A DNA stretch of 64,000 bases, from contig CM038925.1 in assembly GCA_021904315.1 (NCBI GenBank), positions 15,006,501 through 15,070,500 on the forward strand, in the 5' to 3' direction. Position numbers and translations under genes: made by a program. The first letter of the stretch is position 1. Each line of letters begins with the position of its first letter. This document shows, in pieces, positions 1 to 13,429 of this stretch. A model generated the notes under the pieces. The model was given only the letters and a program-made list of their open reading frames with translations, did not search any database and was not told the DNA's origin. The DNA comes from Sphagnum magellanicum (Eukaryota; Streptophyta; Sphagnopsida; Sphagnales; Sphagnaceae).

Positions 1-2029
1 TTATGACCAATTCTTTTTGTTGCTTGAAGGCCTTTTTAAAAGAGTTGAGTTTTTTTGAAAATGACATTTGTGGGAATTTTATTTAATTTACACCTTTACA
101 TGGTAGTAAAATGCAACGTCTTTTTGGATCCTAAATTTTTTTTAAAAAATTTTTTGATTTGTAAATCATGATTTTAAGGATATTCTTCTAAATATTATGC
201 ATTTCAAGATTGTTTTAGGATTCAATCCTTGTCCTACATGGCTCATTATACTTTGAATACAACTTAAATGTAATAATAAGAACCACTTGTGTCCATTTTG
301 GTTACATACTAAAAATAAATTACATCCAGTGCATCATCCATTATGTCTTGTGTATGGAAACATTTTTCAAGCTCATTGTTGACTTGGGTAGTTCTAAATA
401 AAAATTGTTTTTCAACATTAGTTATTGTGTGTTCAAACAATGTTTAAATGATTTCAACAATTTCCTCATTTAGGGTTGAAGCCCGAGGTTTCATTTTGAA
501 AATACCATCAATTCTAAAGCTCAAATTCTCCGAGCAACTATATTCAAATTAAGTGGCATTCATATTGCACTGGATTAGTTTGGAGGTGCCACCCACCAAG
601 TCTTAATACCCAATCAACACATCAAACTTGTAAGCTCATCATGCATCAATATACCATGCATAATAATCACCTTGGCATAATTTTATAGCAAAAAAATTAA
701 AATCACATATACAAAACTTTGTTTTTAACAAATACTTGAAAGGCTAAACAATTGCATTTAGCAATGTCAAAGTTCATGATTTGTTGCATCTTGGTAATTT
801 ATCTAGAATACCAAGGTGTAATACTCATGCTTTAAAAACTCATTTGACAAGGAACACCATGAAATCCAATTCATATTATAGTATTTTGAATAACCTTTTC
901 CCTCTTGTTTTCAAGATGTTGGTTGATTTGACAAACTCATGAATCATTTTCTAGGTTGTAAGAGAAATAACCATTAAAGTTCACAACAATTTTTCAATCC
1001 CACATTACTCATGTTCATCTACATTTATTTGTCATCCATATACTTTGAAAATAATCATTGATATAGGTTTGAACTTTTTGTCATGAACCCTAAACCCAAA
1101 TGAAGTCGATTATTGATGTAGAAGGTAGTAGATGCATAATTTGTTGTTTGCTTTTGATAACGTTGTTTTTGTTTTCCTCAAGACAAGGGCAACTTGTTGG
1201 AGATGTTTACCTTTTGAATATTTGTCAATTGAAATCAAAATTTCATGTAGTTGTGATTGATTTCAATGTGAATTGCAAGTTTTGGCTTGAATGTCAACTT
1301 TTGAAGATAATAAATCATTCTAATTTTGGGGAAGATAGATCTCATGTTGCAAATGGTGTTGCAGAGCACTTGGGGGTCACTTTGTGAATACTAAGTTTTC
1401 ATCCTTTCATATTGACTAATTTGTTAGGCTTTTCATTGAAAAAGAGGCTTCTATATCAAATTAATTGCAAAAGTAACCACAACTTGGTTACATGTATGCA
1501 ATGTACCTATACTTTTGATGTACATTACGGTGTTTTGGAATATATTAGGCCATATTTATAAACTATGTGGTATTTATGGCATGTTAAGTATACATTTTGC
1601 ATATATCGTGAGTGGGTAAATAGGCTAGGAAAATAATTAAGTAAATAGATAGATGAATAAATAAGTATGTAGGTATGTAAATAAGTTGTAAACTAGCTTA
1701 ATTATTCGATAAGCAAATTAGGTTACATAAAAAAAACAAAATCATTAGTTGTTAACTATATGTTATATTTAATATGTAATAACTACTATTAATTACAAGT
1801 TAATTTATTATTTTAATAATAATTTATATAATTAATTAATTGATAACTAATTTTTTAATTCATAATTATTTAATAAATGAAAATAATAAATCATTATTTT
1901 TTATTTCATTATTAATTTTTTGGAATTTAATAATTAATGTGTATAAATAATTATTATATATTAATATTAATTAATTAAATCGTTATTAATTATTGATCAG
2001 TTTTAATTTCACCCAGGTTTAGAAAACAT
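1..2029. other. AT-rich intergenic DNA, no gene seen
   Basis: Stops are frequent in all frames. The longest open stretch (1100-1387, + strand) has no recognisable domain, no splice context and the same composition as its surroundings. From 1740 to 2000 the DNA is almost only A and T, with many TTAATTAAT-type words. I see nothing functional here. Confidence 0.6.
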
Positions 2030-2560
2030 ATATTTTTTCCATATTTTTAAGTTGTGAAAACTTAGCCAACTTTTAGTTTAATGTTTAACTACGGTTTATC
2101 TAAGTTTTAATTTCACTATCATTTAACTAATATTTAATCAAATTTTAGTTTAACCAAAATTTAACCATGCCAATGTTTAGTCAAGTTTTGGTTTAGCCAA
2201 TGTTTAATTAATATTTTAATTGAACCAAGGTTTAGTTAATTTTTACCCAAAATTTAGCCAATTTTTATTTGAGTCAATGTTTAGCTAAGGTTTAACCATG
2301 GTATAACCAAGTTTTAATTTAATCAAGGTTTAGCCAATGTTTAACCAAATTCTTGTTTTTCAAGGTTAAGTCAACGTTTAACCAAAATTAAAAATTTAGC
2401 CAAGGCTTAACCAAATTTTAATGAAATTTTAATTTAACCAAGGTTTAATCAATGTTTAATCAAATTCTAGTTTAACCAATGTTTTGCCCAAATTTAATCA
2501 AGTTTTGGTGTACGATTAACCAAGGTTTAGCCTAGGTCTAGAAATAAATGTTATGTAAGC
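2030..2560. repeat. Degenerate ~12-bp-period repeat (GTTTAACCAA-type)
   Basis: About 530 bp are built from variants of one short word, such as GGTTTAGCCAAT, GTTTAACCAAAT and TTTAGTTTAACCAAGG, recurring roughly every 11-13 bases and all in the same orientation. No two adjacent units are identical, so the array is old. It has no coding potential. It looks like a decayed microsatellite or minisatellite. Confidence 0.7.
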
Positions 2561-2703
2561 TTAACCTAAATGTGACTTAGGCTACTTTAATTAATAGGTT
2601 AGGTTAATTAGTAAGTAATAATTGGTAGGTAGTAAGTTGGGGTTAATAAGTAGTTGATTAGATAAGGTGTTAGTTGGTAAATAATACTTTAAATTAATTC
2701 AGT

Positions 2704-2751
<48 letters not shown>
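2704..2751. repeat. (TA)n(CA)n microsatellite
   Basis: A run of TA dinucleotides passes directly into a long run of CA dinucleotides. Around it (2561-3419) the DNA is AT-rich, with a short AAAT tract near 2935 and an AAAAC tract near 3225, and no gene is visible. Confidence 0.9.
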
Positions 2752-3419
2752 ATGTTAATTAGGTTGGCATGTGAAGAAGGAAGGTTGTTTTTTAGGATGA
2801 TTTTATTTTAATTGAGATTTTTTTTTTTACCACCTCTAATTATGCTCCCAATCTACCTTTTATCAATGATGAAATCCTTTTTAAAGTCTTTTTCATTCTT
2901 GCTTATGAGGCTTGCTTGAGTTATTATTGTAAAAAATAAATAAATAAATAAATAAAATGCTTTGGGGTTTTGAAATTACAAATGGTAAATTTTGAAGTTA
3001 ATTTCCATGATGAACAACTTATAAAAGTCTCCATACAAATTTCTTACCATTGTGTTCTTAATGATACATGACCATGTGGTTACCTAAAATTTCAATACTA
3101 GTTTTTTTATTAAGTTTCAATGGTAATCTCTACATTAATTCAATTTGAAAGTGTTGGTGGTAGTTCCAAGCATTACAATCTTTGAGGTATAGGTTGATTG
3201 GGACTTGTTGTTACTGTAATTAAAACAAAACAAAACAAAACAATGAGGCCCTTCATAGTAGGACTTGTAGTAAATGATGCAATGAACCACCATAGCTTGC
3301 ACTATAACCACTATATTTATAGTGTATGATGGTCATGGTGAAATGTTTTTCACAATTGTTCAAACTACGTATTGTGTGATTTCTCATTATGTTTCCTAAG
3401 CATATAATTTTGGTAGTAC

Positions 3420-4276
3420 CACAAATAAGAGGAAGGGTGTGATCTCATACAACAAGGATCATGGCACTATTTTATGAAAAAACATGTGACATCTAAACAT
3501 GTTGATTTTTCGGCAAGGTTGAAGGTTACTAATTGAAGTGATGTTGCTAAAAAAGGCATGTGATAAAAAAAAAGTCCAAACATAGGTTTGGTCTTTGTTA
3601 TGGGCCATCCTTGATCACTTTGAAAATTCTAATATGTACAAGGAGGATTTAAGGCAAAAGAAATTCATGGAAGACTTGTTATAACAAAAGTTATAAGCAT
3701 GTTTTTTGCTATAGAAAGCCATTAGCTATGACAAAATTTGGTATTAAAACAAAACCTTGAGTAATGTTTCCAAATTGAAAGCATGTGGTTCAACATGGCA
3801 TTCATGAGCTTGAGTAATACGATGGAAAATAATCTACTCCCTTTTTTAGATTCTTGTGTTAGAACATCTTTTGATTTGTGGATGATGAGGTTGGACATGA
3901 CACATTTGCTCTTGTGATAAATTTCATCAATTCACAATGGGTGCCTTGTCATTTGATAATTTGCATTTTTGAAGTTTTTGATATGATAGGAAAACTACCA
4001 TGGTAGTTCAAGTGTGGGATTTATTGGCGCCATATAATTTGTTGGACAAGCTCATTACTTACATGAAATATGAAGGTGGTAATATCTCCACCCTTGCATC
4101 AGCACTCAAGTTTTATGGTGGATTGTGTTCCTTTAACATTTGTAGTTCCTTAACAAGGGATGTGATTTGGGATGCATTTAGTAAAACATGCCAACATGAT
4201 TTGCAACAACATTAATGTTTATGTTCAAGAGGTTAATATGAAGGCCATGCAGTCTGCCCTACAAAAAACTATTACC
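3420..4276 (+). pseudogene. Decayed hAT-like transposase, N-terminal and middle part
   Basis: Conceptual translation across several frames resembles the large plant hAT-like transposase group. There is a BED-finger-like start near 3424 (reading KGVISYNKDHG), then DHFENSNMYKEDL near 3612, SFDLWM near 3868, TFALVINFINSQWVPCH from about 3902, and the open stretch 4000-4215 containing LLDKLITYMKYEGGNI. After a frame change comes MKAMQSALQKTIT at about 4240-4276. Stops and frame changes, for example near 3890 and 3990, show it is dead. The similarity then stops abruptly and resumes at 8971 with the residues that would follow. Family assignment is by recall of motif order, not a database search. 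Confidence 0.65.
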
Positions 4277-4559
4277 ATTAATAGAAAACCTATTTTTTTG
4301 ACCAATCAATTTGTAAGTAAATGTAATTAGCTATTGTTGGCAATTATATTGGATGTTCTTGCAACCAAAAAGTTGCAATCACATTTATTTTTATATATAT
4401 GGTTATATATGCAACTAGTTTGCAATTAATGGTGTGAATATATATACATATATGGATGATTTTTGTGTTTTTTCATCAAAATAGACTATTTATTTTATTT
4501 TATACACTTTTGGTTGTGTATGCACGTAATATGCAAGAAGTGGTTTATAGTAATATACA

Positions 4560-5160
4560 TGTTAAAATACCTACCTACCTAACTACCGAGGCTAAGCCAA
4601 GCTACTTAAATACCTAGATAGGTTAAATCAATCCACCTAAATATTTAGTTAGGCTAGGTTAGGCTAGATATTTAGATAAGCTAGGCCAAACTACCTAGAT
4701 ACTCAGGTAGGTTAAGTCAAGCTACCTATATACCTAAATAGGATAGGCCAAAATATCTAGATACCTAGCCATGGTAGGCTACCTATATATGTTAGACCAA
4801 GCTACCTAAATGCCTTGCTAAGCTACATTAAACTATGTTAAAATACCTAACTACCTAGAAATTTAAACTAAGTTATTTAACTATTTAATTATATAGGTCA
4901 TGTTACCTACCTACCTCAATAGTTAGGCCTTAAATTAACTATTTGATTCTTTAGTATGTAGTTAAGCTAAGCTTCTTACTTTGGTTAAACTATAAATTAT
5001 TTACCTAAATAGGTAGTTATGGTAGGTTAAGCTAGTAACATAGGTTGCATTATCTAGGTAGGTTGGTAAGCCAACTTAAGAAATCTACATGTGTAAATAG
5101 CTAACATTAGTTATAATACTTGCCAAGGTAAATATTTAGGCTAGGCTAGGATATGAAAGT
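4560..5160. repeat. Degenerate CCTA/TAGG tetranucleotide array
   Basis: Words such as ACCTACCTA, AGGTTAAG and GCTAGGTTAGG alternate, so both strands of the same tetranucleotide are mixed and many short inverted repeats arise. Similar but shorter tracts lie at about 5580-5740 and 6360-6600. No protein is encoded. Confidence 0.7.
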
Positions 5161-6908
5161 TGGGTGCACTCACATTAATAGGAACTACAAGATGTGTAAT
5201 CGATGTTTTAATTTTCATGTTTTTGTGTCAAAATTTTAAGTATTTTTGTAAGTTTTTAATTTGTTTACATGGCAATGCTTTTAATATATCATGGAAACAT
5301 GTGAAATGATTTGGAATGAATTTAATGAAGATAAACTATTCAAAAGCATTCATTAAACTTTATAACCAATGTTTGTTAATCATTGCAAAAAAAATTATTT
5401 TAAGGAGATTATTTAAACATGACATATTTTGGGTGAGGTTTTTCAAATATATTGCAACATTTCATTAAGTCAAATTTGATTTTTTCAACTTTCCAATGAA
5501 AGATTCCTATGATATTATGGGAATATTTCAAGATAAATGACCATTTAAATGGGGGGTTCTAGCTCTTATTAACATTAGGGTAACCTAATTACATAGGTTA
5601 AATTACATATCATCTGCCTAATTCCTACCCTTTAAATTTTAGCTAACTACCTAGGCTAAACTACTTACATACATAGGCTACTTACCTACGGTACTTTTTA
5701 TACCACTTACATACCTAAACTATGTTATTTACTTACATAGGCTACTTGGGTGAAAACACACTACATTGTCTATATAATGTTGTCATAAGGCAATTTTTGC
5801 AAGATTTTGGGATTTGTAATTGGCCATGTGATAAAATAAAACCAAGTAAAATGAAAAAATTCAACATTACAATGTTATATATAATATATTCACATTGTAT
5901 GAATTTCATGGATAGTTTTTGAATAACAATAACATAATGGACATTCAAAAGAGTATGCAAAAACTTGTAATAATCCCTAATTCCATGCAACATCACATAA
6001 TGTTTTTTAGTGAGTAAAGGACTCAATGGTAATATGATGTGATAACATTGATACCAAGGAGGACTTTTTGGCTTGGATTTTGATGATCAAAATTTTCTAT
6101 GTATATTGAATTATGGTTTTTTCTTATTAAATAATTTATTTCACCAAAGTAATAGTTTAGAAGCTTGATTTCCATATTTAAGTTCTCCATAAGGTAAATT
6201 AGGGTTGAATTTTTTTTTATAATGAATTTCTAATGTTAATTTGTAAAATGTCTTGTGTGATTCAAGATATCTTGCCTTCACATTACCTTTGCAATGTTAA
6301 TTTAGGCAATTATGAACTTCCACATGTGATTAAAAGTGTTAGCATTAATGTGTTTTCACCCACCTACCTAGGCTAATAAACTACCTACTTACATAAGCTA
6401 AATTAACTACTTATTTATTTTTTACCTTTTCATTTACCTGGGTTAAGTTACTTATTTAGCTATTTTGTACCTTCCTACATAACTACCTAGGTTAAATTAT
6501 CTATGTAAGTTACTTATATACATAGTGTAAATTACTTCCTAACCAATTGCATATTTACCTAATTATAATACCATTTACCTTTTTGCCTATTACTTAATTA
6601 ATTAGTTGTACCTACCATTTTACATTAAAAGGAATTATGTCCTTTGTAATCAAAATTCTATGACTACAAGTCCTAAATGATGATATGTATGATAATCATA
6701 AACTATTACTTTGAATATTATGTGTAAAAAATCATAGTCATATATCAATGAGGCATGTGACTAGTAAGTGATGAAGTGGTAACAAGATGGGGGATGTCAT
6801 TTTTCATCACTTTTATTTCATTTATATGGCATTCATAACTGATGACAAAATGACGTGGACATCCAATTGTCATTATAATGATCAAAAAATGATTACAAGT
6901 CATTCGAT

Positions 6909-7610
6909 ATGAACATAGACAACCCTACCCCCCCATCTATTTATGTACCTACCTATTTACCTACCCACCCACTCATTTATCAACCTACCTACTTATTTAT
7001 CCACCAAACCACATACCTACCATCTACCTATCACCTACCTACCTACCTATTTACCTACCCACCCACCCATCTATCAACTTACCTATTTATTTATCCACCA
7101 AACCACCTAGCTACCACCTACCTATCATTTACTGAATTACTTATTTACCTACCCACCCACTCAACTACTAGCTACCACCTATTTTTCCACCCACCTACCT
7201 ACCTACCTACCTACCTACATATTACATACTTATCTACCCACCAACCCAACTACCTACCACCTACCTTCCCACGCACCCACACACCCACCTACTTACCTAC
7301 TACCCACAAACCTACCCACCCACCCAACTACCTACCACCTATCTACCCACCTACCTATTTAATACCTACCCTTCCATGTACCCATGCACCCACACACCCA
7401 CCTACCTACCTACCTACCTACTTACTTGCCTACCCACCCAAACACCCACCTACCTACTTACTTACCCACCACCTAAATGCCAACCCACCCACACATGACT
7501 CACCTACTTACTTACCTACTTAGTTGTCCACCCACCTACTCACCTCATCAACCTACCTACTTACCTACCTACCTCCTACCTATCATCCTACAAGTTGTTA
7601 CCTACCTCAT
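6909..7610. repeat. Dense CCTA/CCAC array
   Basis: About 700 bp of one strand consist almost only of CTAC, CTAT and CCAC words. Because TAC, CCT, ACC and CCA contain no stop, an open frame of 204 codons appears by chance (6909-7523), encoding a Thr/Pro/Tyr/Leu monotony. I treat it as non-coding. A smaller tract with both orientations follows at about 7780-7920. Confidence 0.8.
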
Positions 7611-7671
7611 AGTCCTGTAATGATATGAAATAAACATGTGAAATAAAAAACTTGACTAAAATTGGATACCT

Positions 7672-7755
7672 TTTGATGTTGTAGTCCATTGGTAAGGACT
7701 TGGTTTATCATTGCAAATGTGAAGGGTTCAATTTTTAATACTTGCAATTTATGTG
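7672..7755 (+). repeat. Possible tRNA-derived SINE head
   Basis: GTAGTCCATTGGTAAGG resembles a tRNA box A region, and GGGTTCAATTTTT about 40 bases later resembles a decayed box B. Spacing and order fit a pol III promoter. No cloverleaf, tail or target-site duplication was established, so this is tentative. Confidence 0.3.
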
Positions 7756-8970
7756 CATTCTTAAAGGTTTAGGGTAACTAGGCTAGACTTAGTAGTTAGG
7801 TAGGTAGGTTACATAGGCTATGCAAATCACTAGGTAGGTTAAACTACTACCTACCTATCTACCTTTTTTGATTTACTTAGACCTATTACCTACAAACCTG
7901 CCTATTAAAATTTATTTTAAATTATAATCTAGAAAAACAATTTTGATCTAGGTATATATTCGAATAATCAAATGGTCCAATATTTGCCAACCACATTTTA
8001 TTCATTCATTATATGACACCTCAACATTATATATGGCTTGTCCTTTATAACTTGTCTTTAATGATTATACGATGAAAAGTGCCACATCAAACATTTAAGA
8101 ACTTCTTGTCCTTCTCTATTCGTTCATTATAACTAAGGGCCTTTAGTCATATAATATCCGGTATGATTACAAAATTAGTCATATATGGAGTCATAGATTT
8201 AAAATTTTCTTATAGTGTTACCTACATACTTTTCTAATTAGTGTACTTATTTTTCTATGTAGGGATAATGTTGTTTGGGATATGAAATTTTTTTCCTTCT
8301 TGAAAGTTTATCCCATGTTTTTTGTTATCCTATTCAAAATTTTAAACAAATATAATCACATGAATAGGAGGTTTAAACTTTAAAGTGATAATTTGATTTT
8401 GTGTTGAAATTTTTGGAATTACTTAGATAGTAACATTCATAATGTATCATGGGAAGATGTGAATAAATCTAAAATAAATCTAATGAATTAGAAATGCAAA
8501 AAGACTTGAAAAAAGTTGAAAATGGGTATTTTGGGCAAATTTTTAATGCAACCTTAACATGATATATATATATTTCAAGAACATTTTAAGAGTAGGCAAT
8601 CACAAAGGAGGCAACTATGGTTCTTTTCATCATGTTTGTACCCAAACCATATAATTAGATGCATTACAAACACCAAAAAAATTCAAAAACCATGTGCCAT
8701 TTGAGATGATCCAATCAAAGAAACTTGAGCTTAAAAGTTAAACCCAAAATGAAATAGGATTTTCCTAAAACTAGATGCCATGTGGCATAAGTCTAGGCTC
8801 AACTTAAGTGTTATGTTGCCTATTTTCAACTTAACTTAAGTGGTTTAGATTAGTAATTGGCTACAATTTATTTTTTTGTTGTTAATGGAATTTTTAGTTG
8901 CAAATGTTTCTTTTAATTAGAAAATAATTACACAAGGCAATCATTAATCTATGATTTTTTTCTAGTGTAC

Positions 8971-9945
8971 TTGGATCAAAAAGTTAGGTAAAGGATGTAG
9001 TGAATGGAGGCATGTGTGTCTTGATGCAAGGCTTCACCATTGAAAATTGAAACCTTAGTGAAAACTAAGTTTTGTTTCAAGGTAAATTATATTCCGAGAA
9101 ACTTTGAGATATCATGATGCCATTAATTTTTGCTATCGGAAACAAAAAACACTAGAGGTGCAAGGATGTGTATTAAATGCACACACGTGAGTAATGTGTA
9201 AAGTGATTATTGAAATTATGTTTCACATTATGAAACAATGTATCTTATACCAAACATGATCCCATTAGTTACTTTATTATGCCCTTAATGCAACATATTT
9301 TATGTGTTTCCATGCAAAATGAAATTAAAACATTCGAAGTTCGTTCCATCAGATTTGCTAAAAGGGATTTTGAAAGTGAATTGCAAGTATTGCACATGTG
9401 TATGATGGTAGATTTCTTGATAGTCTTAGCTCCATTCTTGTCCTTTGCATTTGTTTACAATTTTAATTAGGTTCATATTATGATTGTGCCAATGTTAGAC
9501 TTTTAAAAAAATTCACTTGATTGTGTGAAGGCATTGGTGTAGAGGGCAAAGGTGATAGAAGTGGTGGTAGAGTATGATGACAAGCCTTTGATGCAACTTT
9601 TTGCTAGTTGGTTTTCAATTATTTAATATTGGTATTGTTAACCCTACTAAAACACCAATCATTGCTGAAAAGGATTGAGTTTTGTGCATGTGATATTACT
9701 AAATGATTTAATTTTTTTTCATGATCTTGTTGTCAAGTTTGAAGATTGCCAACTACCCATCAATCAATGGAAGACCCATGAAAAGAGGTTTTCAAATGTG
9801 TCTTTTGTTGCATATTAGATTCATGGGTTTGAGATTGAGACTAAGTTCATCTTTAGTATAACTAGAGTGTTGACAATCTACAAGTTGATAATTTGAAAAA
9901 ACTTGTTTTGATTATAAAAAATTAGTCAAAAAATGCAAGCTCATA
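8971..9945 (+). pseudogene. Decayed hAT-like transposase, C-terminal part
   Basis: Continues the relic ending at 4276. The readings are WIKKLGKGCSEWRHVCLDA from 8972, then KLKTLVKTKF, KMKLKHSKFVPSDLL near 9320, RAKVIEVVVEYDDKPLMQLF near 9550, and a region like the hAT C-terminal dimerisation domain at about 9775-9930 (KRFSNVSFVAY, then DNLKKLVLIIKN). Frames change repeatedly and many stops interrupt it. Order and spacing match one hAT-type protein, so both parts probably come from a single element. Assignment is by recalled motif pattern. Confidence 0.65.
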
Positions 9946-10879
9946 GATTGCATACAAGAAAGGTAGTTCATTGATGAGTTCTTAAGTGAAGAAACAAATC
10001 TTATTGATAACAATGATATTATGTTAGAGGCAAAAATGTTTTCAACAATGCTGAGTTGGATTAGAAGTAGAATTTTTCTCATGTTCATGATGTTCCCTAT
10101 GAATGCAAGTAGATGGCCCATGAGTAGCAATGTATATCTATGCACAAAAAGTTTGTATTTTGGATGCAATGGTGATTAAGTTGACTGTTGGTCATGATCC
10201 ATTCGACCTTGTTTTAAATTTTGAAGACACTATAAAGTGAATGAGTGGACAATGCCTTTGGTAATTCATGGTTTGATCTATTTATTTTGGTTGTTTTCAC
10301 CTTGAGGTGTTTGATGACATTTTATTACATGGGCAATTGCCAATGAAAGAAGAGATGCCAAATGTTAGCTTTGTTAAATTGGAAGCAATGAATAGAATTC
10401 ATTTCAATCATGCTTGTTTGTGATGTTGGTTGTTAGTCGATTAATTCAAATGGTTTGTTATGCCTATTGAAGTGATGTTACTTGTTTGACCCAAGAGAGT
10501 TACATGTTGCATAATAGTACACTATTTCGAACCAAACACATGTATGTGCACATGATCAAATCAAATTTTCTCTCTTACTAATCCTAAAAATTGAAAAAAA
10601 AAAAATTGGCCAAAAAAGTATGCGATTTCTAACCCTAAAACCTACCTAGCCAACATACCATGCAATTATCAAATAAGACATTTGAGAATTGACCCTTGTG
10701 CATAAGGATCAAGTATTGATTTAAAAAACCAATAAAATTGATATCCATGGTTATATTTTGAATGAGAAATTGGTATCACTGGTTCTAAAAACTTTTTTTC
10801 TTGAGGTTATTAATACCTTGGGCATTACCCTACACATTATGCTTTTGTATAAATGTATAAAATATAAGGGAAAGTGATA
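9946..10879. other. Intergenic DNA after the hAT relic
   Basis: May include the degraded tail of the hAT element, since conceptual translation near 10160-10420 still shows broken acidic patches. I could not define an end or inverted repeat. No living gene seen. Confidence 0.4.
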
Positions 10880-12280
10880 TACTTTATGAAATTAGAATGC
10901 TTTCAATTATTGGAAACTTGAGAAAATTGTACCTATACCACAATGGTGCACAAAAGTCTTGTTTTTATGAGTGAAAAATCGCCCAAAAGGCAACATGGGG
11001 GAAAAAAAACAAAAAATTTCTGGCAAATTCCCCTTTAAAGAAAATTGCCAAAAATTGCCCTTTGGTTGAGGGGTGGGGGGAGAGGGGTATTGCCATAGAT
11101 ATGTCTTCTGACTACTAGTCCTCTACAAATGTGTTGCCAACTAAGGTTAAATTCAAAAGAAGAGGACTGGTGGCACAATGTTAGGGTTCATTTGCCAATG
11201 AACCCTAGTTGAAGCTTTAGTTTAGTAATGTGTGGGTAGGTAGGTCCTACCTACGTATAGGCTAGTCTCATTCATGGACCTAAGGATAAGGGAGGAGGAG
11301 TTTTGCAACCACAATTAATTGAGTCACATATTTGGCTAACTAAGTAGTAAGCTCAATTACATAGTTCAATTGCTCAATTGGTTAACTTTGTGTGACCTAA
11401 CTTAGTGCTTTAGGGTAACACTATTTCTATCACAATTTTGGTGAAGAAAAAATGAATTTGTGACTTAATATTCCATTTAAAAAAATTGTGTTTTCTTTGG
11501 GCCCCAAAATTTTGCCCCGAATTAAAGGGGGACTGATATTCAAGGTAAAAAATCACACAAGTGCTCTTATTTGCCCTTAATTGGCAAACTATGTCTCTTA
11601 TTTTATGCATGTGATGTGGCTTATAATGGTCAAGGTTAAGAGTCACTCAACCCTTTAGATCGGCAAAGTAAGTTCTTGTCTAGTGTACATGCAATTATAA
11701 GTAGGACAAGTGAGGTGTATGGACACCCAAACATGAATCACAAAGGACTCCCTTGTTTGAAAGCAACCACATTTAATCATAGAATTTTAACCACCAAATG
11801 ACCCCACAAGTAGTGGTAATAGTAAGTACATGTTTATTGCTTTCATGTCTTGTATGTAGCTAAATTTGGCTAAATTATGTTCTGGATGATTCGCCACTTT
11901 AAAAGAGTACATCACAAAATCGTTAAAAGAAACCCGACGACAAGGAGCTAATGAGTTGAGGGACAGTATCCGCTGGAGCTGCTCTTATATATTTAAGAGG
12001 GGGTATGTGAACAACACTTATTATGGCTGATCCACCTGCAATTGGTTGATTTTCCTGGGGAGCTGATGTGTAAAGTAAGTGAGGACAGTTGAAAAGAATT
12101 CAACGTGAGTTGACTTGTGGAAGATTGGCCTGCCAGGCAATTAGGAATTAAAGGGTTCTAGGTTATCATCTAATAGAACACACATAAATTGTCTAATGAC
12201 GTACATTTTATAACTAGGTCATACCTATGGGGTCCCAATCTGGAATTAAATTTGTTTTCGGGAAAACATGTTTAAACAAG
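10880..12280. repeat. Segmental repeat, copy A
   Basis: Matches 13430-15305 in the same orientation over many collinear blocks. Examples are GAAATTAGAATGCTTTCAA (10889) with GAAATTATGATGCTTTCAA (13439), GAGTCACATATTTGGCTAAC with AAGTCACATATTTGGTTAC, and a strongly conserved block at about 11945-12010 matching 14970-15050 around TATTTAAGAGGGGGTATG. Short indels separate the blocks and neither copy encodes a protein. It is either an old direct duplication or two insertions of one unrecognised non-coding element. Confidence 0.7.
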
Positions 12281-13429
12281 GATTAAATTTTTGATATTAT
12301 ATATCCGCCCAAATAAAGAAAAAGGAGATATGCACCAAAAATGAAAAAGATTAAAAGCAAGGCACAAAAAAGAAAGCTACAAAAGGAAGAAAACCTAAAT
12401 TAGAAAAAAAAAAAAAAAACAAAACAAAAAACCTTGGGGTTGATGTACCAAGTTCAAGCGCTCCAAAAATCGGACATGCAAAGAGGAGGGTACAAACCAC
12501 ACAACAACGGCTCAAAGCAACAATATAAAAAGAAGAGCAAAGGTGGAGGGGTTAATATTTGAAGCTTTTCATAGCAACATGCAACATGTAGCACACAATA
12601 ACATGCAATAGCTCACAACAACTTGTAAGAGTTCATAGTGATTCACCATAGTAGCTCACAACAATGACCGAAGAAAACACGTTTGAAAAAACGATGACAA
12701 TAGTGCTTGAAGCAACCAATGATGAAGGGTGCTTAAAGTAGCCATGATGGGGGAGCTCAAACACTAACAATGGGCAAAAGAAAAAGCAAAGTGTGGGAAC
12801 TTGAAACAAAAAATAAAAAGACACAAAAAAAAACCTCAAAACAAAGAAATGAAACACAAAACAAGTGCAAAAAATCTCAAAGATTGAAGCAAAACACAAG
12901 AACAAAGAACCTCAAAACACAAGAAGCATGAAAGCTTGACTGAGTGAAAAAAAACCCCATGAACCCTTCTATTGAACCCTTAATTGTTGGGGGAGGCACA
13001 AGGTGCACAAGACATCCATTGGGCATTGCCAAGACATTTTTGAATCCCTAATTCCTTGTTGAGATGAAATTCTTGAAAAATTCTAGATTGATAAGAGTTG
13101 TTGTTGGGCCTTGAGAACAATAACTATCTCATTTTCAAACCTAATTATTTCATTTTTTAAAAAATAATTTTCTCTCACCTTTCTTAATAACTACCTTCAT
13201 TTTATAATTATTTCACTCTTTTTCCCTATCCACCAACATGCATCTGAAAAAAATAAAATTAACATGTGTCTTTTCATGTCCATGAAATGTATACTAATTT
13301 ATATTTGACATTGACAAAAAGAATGATGAATTATTGAATACCATATCAAAACATTAAAGATAAAATAAAATAGTTGATGGTCACTGGTAGTGCACAGCAA
13401 CATGAAACTCAAATGGGTACAAGGATAGG
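12281..13429. other. A-rich spacer between the two segmental repeats
   Basis: Dominated by A-rich and CAA/GAA-rich sequence on the + strand, which produces a Phe-rich open frame on the other strand (12633-12905) that I do not believe. No gene, RNA or element recognised. Confidence 0.5.

Larger units (their letters stand above)
4277..8970. other. 4.7-kb block interrupting the hAT relic
   Basis: This block separates two consecutive parts of the transposase relic. It contains several CCTA/TAGG-rich arrays, a possible SINE head near 7672, and AT-rich filler. I find no coding sequence, no convincing terminal inverted repeat or LTR at its edges, and no GT at the left edge. An inserted element, an old intron swollen by repeats, or a rearrangement are all possible. 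Confidence 0.5.

Noticed and set aside
6909..7523. 204-codon open frame rich in Thr, Pro, Tyr and Leu
   Set aside because: It is the translation of a stop-free tetranucleotide array, with no domain, no splice context and no initiation context.
12633..12905. Phe-rich minus-strand open frame
   Set aside because: Complement of an A-rich spacer; composition artefact.
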